Shown here: piece by piece, positions 13,923 to 15,386 of the stretch
Layout of the letters: each line of letters starts with the position of its first letter
Numbering within the stretch: the stretch's first letter is position 1
Assembly (NCBI RefSeq): GCF_047607725.1
Contig: NZ_JBLKSS010000088.1
Coordinates: 1-15,386, forward strand
Length of the DNA: 15,386 nt
Origin: JBLKSS01 sp047607725
Lineage (GTDB): Bacteria > Pseudomonadota > Gammaproteobacteria > Enterobacterales > Enterobacteriaceae
Reading direction: 5' to 3'
Translations under genes and position numbers: made by a program
The notes under the pieces: model-generated
The model's input: the letters and a program-made list of their open reading frames with translations, nothing else
What the model was told of the DNA's origin: nothing
The model's database searches: none

Positions 13923-15014
13923 ATGGGTTTCAAATGCGGTATTGTCGGGTTGCCTAACGTGGGCAAATCCACCCTGTTTAATGCGCTGACCAAGGCGGGC
14001 ATCGAAGCGGCGAACTTCCCGTTTTGTACTATCGAGCCCAATACCGGTGTGGTGCCGATGCCCGATCCGCGCATGGATCAGCTGGCGGAAATCGTCAAAC
14101 CGCAGCGTATCGTGCCGACCACCATGGAGTTTGTCGATATCGCCGGTCTGGTGAAAGGCGCGTCCAAAGGGGAAGGACTGGGCAACCAGTTTCTGCCCAA
14201 TATCCGTGAAACCGAAGCTATCGGCCATGTCGTGCGCTGCTTTGAAAACGACAATATCATTCATGTGGCGGGAAAAGTTGATCCGGCGGAAGACATCGAC
14301 GTCATTAACACCGAGCTTGCCCTGTCCGATTTGGAAGCGTGTGAACGCGCCATTCACCGGGTGCAAAAACGCGCCAAGGGTGGCGACAAGGACGCCAAGC
14401 TTGAGCTGTCGGCGCTGGAAAAGTGTCTTCCCCACCTGAGCAATGCCTGCATGCTGCGCACGCTGGATCTGTCGAGCGATGAGAAAAGCGCTATTCGCTA
14501 TCTCAGCTTTCTGACGCTCAAACCGGCGATGTACATTGCCAACGTGAATGAAGACGGTTTTGACAATAATCCTTACTTGGATAAGGTGCGCGCGATCGCC
14601 GCGGCCGAGGGGTCGGTTGTGGTCGCGGTCTGCGCCGCGGTGGAATCGGATATCGCCGAACTCGACGAAGAAGAGCGCGATGAATTTATGGCGGAACTGG
14701 GTCTTGATGAGCCAGGCTTGAACCGCGTCATTCGCGCCGGCTATGAGTTATTGAATCTGCAAACTTATTTCACCGCCGGGGTAAAAGAAGTACACGCCTG
14801 GACCATCCCGGTAGGCGCCACCGCGCCGCAGGCGGCCGGCAAAATTCACACCGATTTCGAGAAGGGCTTTATTCGTGCCCAGACTATTTCCTTTGCCGAT
14901 TTCATTACCTATAAAGGGGAGCAAGGCGCCAAAGAGGCCGGCAAAATGCGCTCCGAAGGGAAAGAGTATGTGGTTAAAGACTGCGACGTGATGAATTTCC
15001 TGTTTAACGTTTAA
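13923..15014 (+). CDS. ychF: Redox-regulated ATPase YchF (OLA1 family)
   Basis: YchF is a universally conserved member of the Obg-like GTPase superfamily that prefers ATP. It binds ribosomes and has been linked to oxidative-stress responses and translation start control. The product has 363 residues, as in E. coli. The P loop GLPNVGKS lies at residues 9-16 and the switch II region reads VDIAGLVKGASKGEGLGNQ. The nucleotide-specificity motif, NKxD in GTPases, is NVNE at about 207-210, which explains ATP preference. The C-terminal TGS domain spans about 278-363 (TYFTAGVKEVHAWTIPVGAT, then KGFIRAQTISFADFI). The ATG at 13923 follows AAGGTGA with proper spacing. No damage is visible. The next thing downstream is an unassigned 235-base stretch and then the second IS66 copy. 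Confidence 0.98.
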   Translation: MGFKCGIVGLPNVGKSTLFNALTKAGIEAANFPFCTIEPNTGVVPMPDPRMDQLAEIVKPQRIVPTTMEFVDIAGLVKGASKGEGLGNQFLPNIRETEAIGHVVRCFENDNIIHVAGKVDPAEDIDVINTELALSDLEACERAIHRVQKRAKGGDKDAKLELSALEKCLPHLSNACMLRTLDLSSDEKSAIRYLSFLTLKPAMYIANVNEDGFDNNPYLDKVRAIAAAEGSVVVAVCAAVESDIAELDEEERDEFMAELGLDEPGLNRVIRAGYELLNLQTYFTAGVKEVHAWTIPVGATAPQAAGKIHTDFEKGFIRAQTISFADFITYKGEQGAKEAGKMRSEGKEYVVKDCDVMNFLFNV

Positions 15015-15249
15015 CCGGCTTAAGCGGTCTCGGCCCAGGTTCAGCGATGCACACGAAGCCCGACGACTATCATGAAATACACGCGTTGGTGTGGATTTTT
15101 CTGTTTCTGACGCAGCTGACATCTGCGGTTATCTCATTAAAGCGCCGTCATAATACAATGTTGGGAATAGCATTTCTTTTTGCCACCGCAAGTCTCCAAC
15201 CTCAACCGTATTCACAAGACCATTATTGATGTTCCCGGGCGGTCGAAAC
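15015..15249. other. Unassigned stretch between ychF and the right IS66 copy
   Basis: This 235-base stretch is more A+T rich than its surroundings. One small plus-strand frame of 60 codons (15047-15229, MHTKPDDYHEIHALVWIFLF) includes a hydrophobic segment, but there is no clear ribosome binding site and I recognise no family. It may be the remnant of a gene broken by the IS insertion. No clear ychF terminator was found. Confidence 0.4.
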
Positions 15250-15271
15250 GTAAGCGTACGCCCAGCGCCGT
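15250..15271 (+). repeat. Terminal inverted repeat of the right IS66 copy
   Basis: GTAAGCGTACGCCCAG followed by CGCCGT matches the left-copy repeat (946-967, minus strand) at 21 of 22 positions and marks the outer end of the element on the tnpC side. Confidence 0.82.
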
Positions 15272-15279
15272 ATTGACAG

Positions 15280-15386
15280 TTATTCAGCAGGGATGGTGAG
15301 GTTCCACGGCAGGAGCTCTTTGATTTTGTTGATGGGATGATCCGCGATAATCGCCAGCACATGGCGCAGATACGCTTCCGGCTCCA
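15280..15386 (-). CDS. tnpC: IS66 transposase TnpC, C-terminal fragment
   Basis: Reading the minus strand from the window edge, the frame gives EPEAYLRHVLAIIADHPINK then IKELLPWNLTIPAE, ending with TAA at 15282-15280. The pattern AYLxxVLxxIADHPINxIxELLPWN is the typical C-terminal end of IS66 DDE transposases, the part outside the catalytic core. About 34 residues are visible with no damage; the rest lies outside the window, so activity cannot be judged. The stop lies nine bases before the terminal repeat, the compact end usual for this family. Confidence 0.85.
   Translation of the reverse strand, partial: EPEAYLRHVLAIIADHPINKIKELLPWNLTIPAE

Larger units (their letters stand above)
15250..15386 (-). 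mobile_element. IS66-family insertion sequence, downstream part (right copy, cut by window edge)
   Basis: The plus strand at 15250 begins GTAAGCGTACGCCCAG, the same terminal repeat as the left copy, followed after 30 bases by the end of a minus-strand tnpC gene. The element therefore starts at 15250 and extends beyond the window. Its orientation is the same as that of the left copy. The eight bases just outside (15242-15249, GTCGAAAC) are the candidate target duplication and differ from those at the left copy, so this is an independent insertion or a rearranged end. Confidence 0.82.

Noticed and set aside
15047..15229. Small 60-codon plus-strand gene
   Set aside because: It has no convincing ribosome binding site, no recognised family and no supporting context, so it is mentioned only within the unassigned stretch.
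967..15250. The whole segment as a composite transposon
   Set aside because: The content is a conserved chromosomal block of essential genes in ancestral order, not cargo. Two IS copies alone do not show that it moved.

Overview
The window looks like a chromosomal segment from a Sodalis-type enterobacterial symbiont (Enterobacterales). I infer this from three things: protein sequences close to their E. coli counterparts as I remember them, E. coli-like local gene order, and a mixture of perfectly kept essential genes with freshly broken dispensable ones. No ribosomal RNA or species marker is present, so the genus is an inference.

Layout. Positions 1-967 are the upstream end of an IS66-family insertion sequence on the minus strand (tnpC start, tnpB, frameshifted tnpA, terminal repeat). 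It has inserted into the last codons of chaB, which also carries a frameshift. Divergent from chaB come chaA (one frameshift) and dauA (frameshifts and in-frame deletions), both dead. A minus-strand block follows: kdsA (intact), sirB1 (one in-frame TGA), a 200-base scar where E. coli has sirB2, then prmC, prfA and hemA (all intact). Across a 224-base divergent promoter region, a plus-strand block holds lolB, ispE and prs (all intact). After prs comes about 350 bases of non-coding DNA with an 18-base tandem repeat. A doubly frameshifted ychH (minus) faces intact pth and ychF (plus). At 15250 a second IS66 copy begins, with the same terminal repeat and the same orientation as the first.

How the genes work together. 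The intact genes make core cell functions: Kdo synthesis for lipopolysaccharide (kdsA), translation termination and its methyltransferase (prfA, prmC), the first step of tetrapyrrole synthesis (hemA), outer-membrane lipoprotein insertion (lolB), isoprenoid precursors (ispE), PRPP (prs), peptidyl-tRNA recycling (pth) and a ribosome-associated ATPase (ychF). The broken genes are transporters or stress and accessory functions (chaA, chaB, dauA, sirB1, ychH). Translational couplings (prfA-prmC, lolB-ispE) remain exact.

I found no new biological system. The most interesting signals are the sharp split between kept and lost genes, a well-formed class II CRP promoter still sitting in front of the dead ychH gene, the single-TGA state of sirB1, and two same-orientation IS66 copies bracketing the segment.
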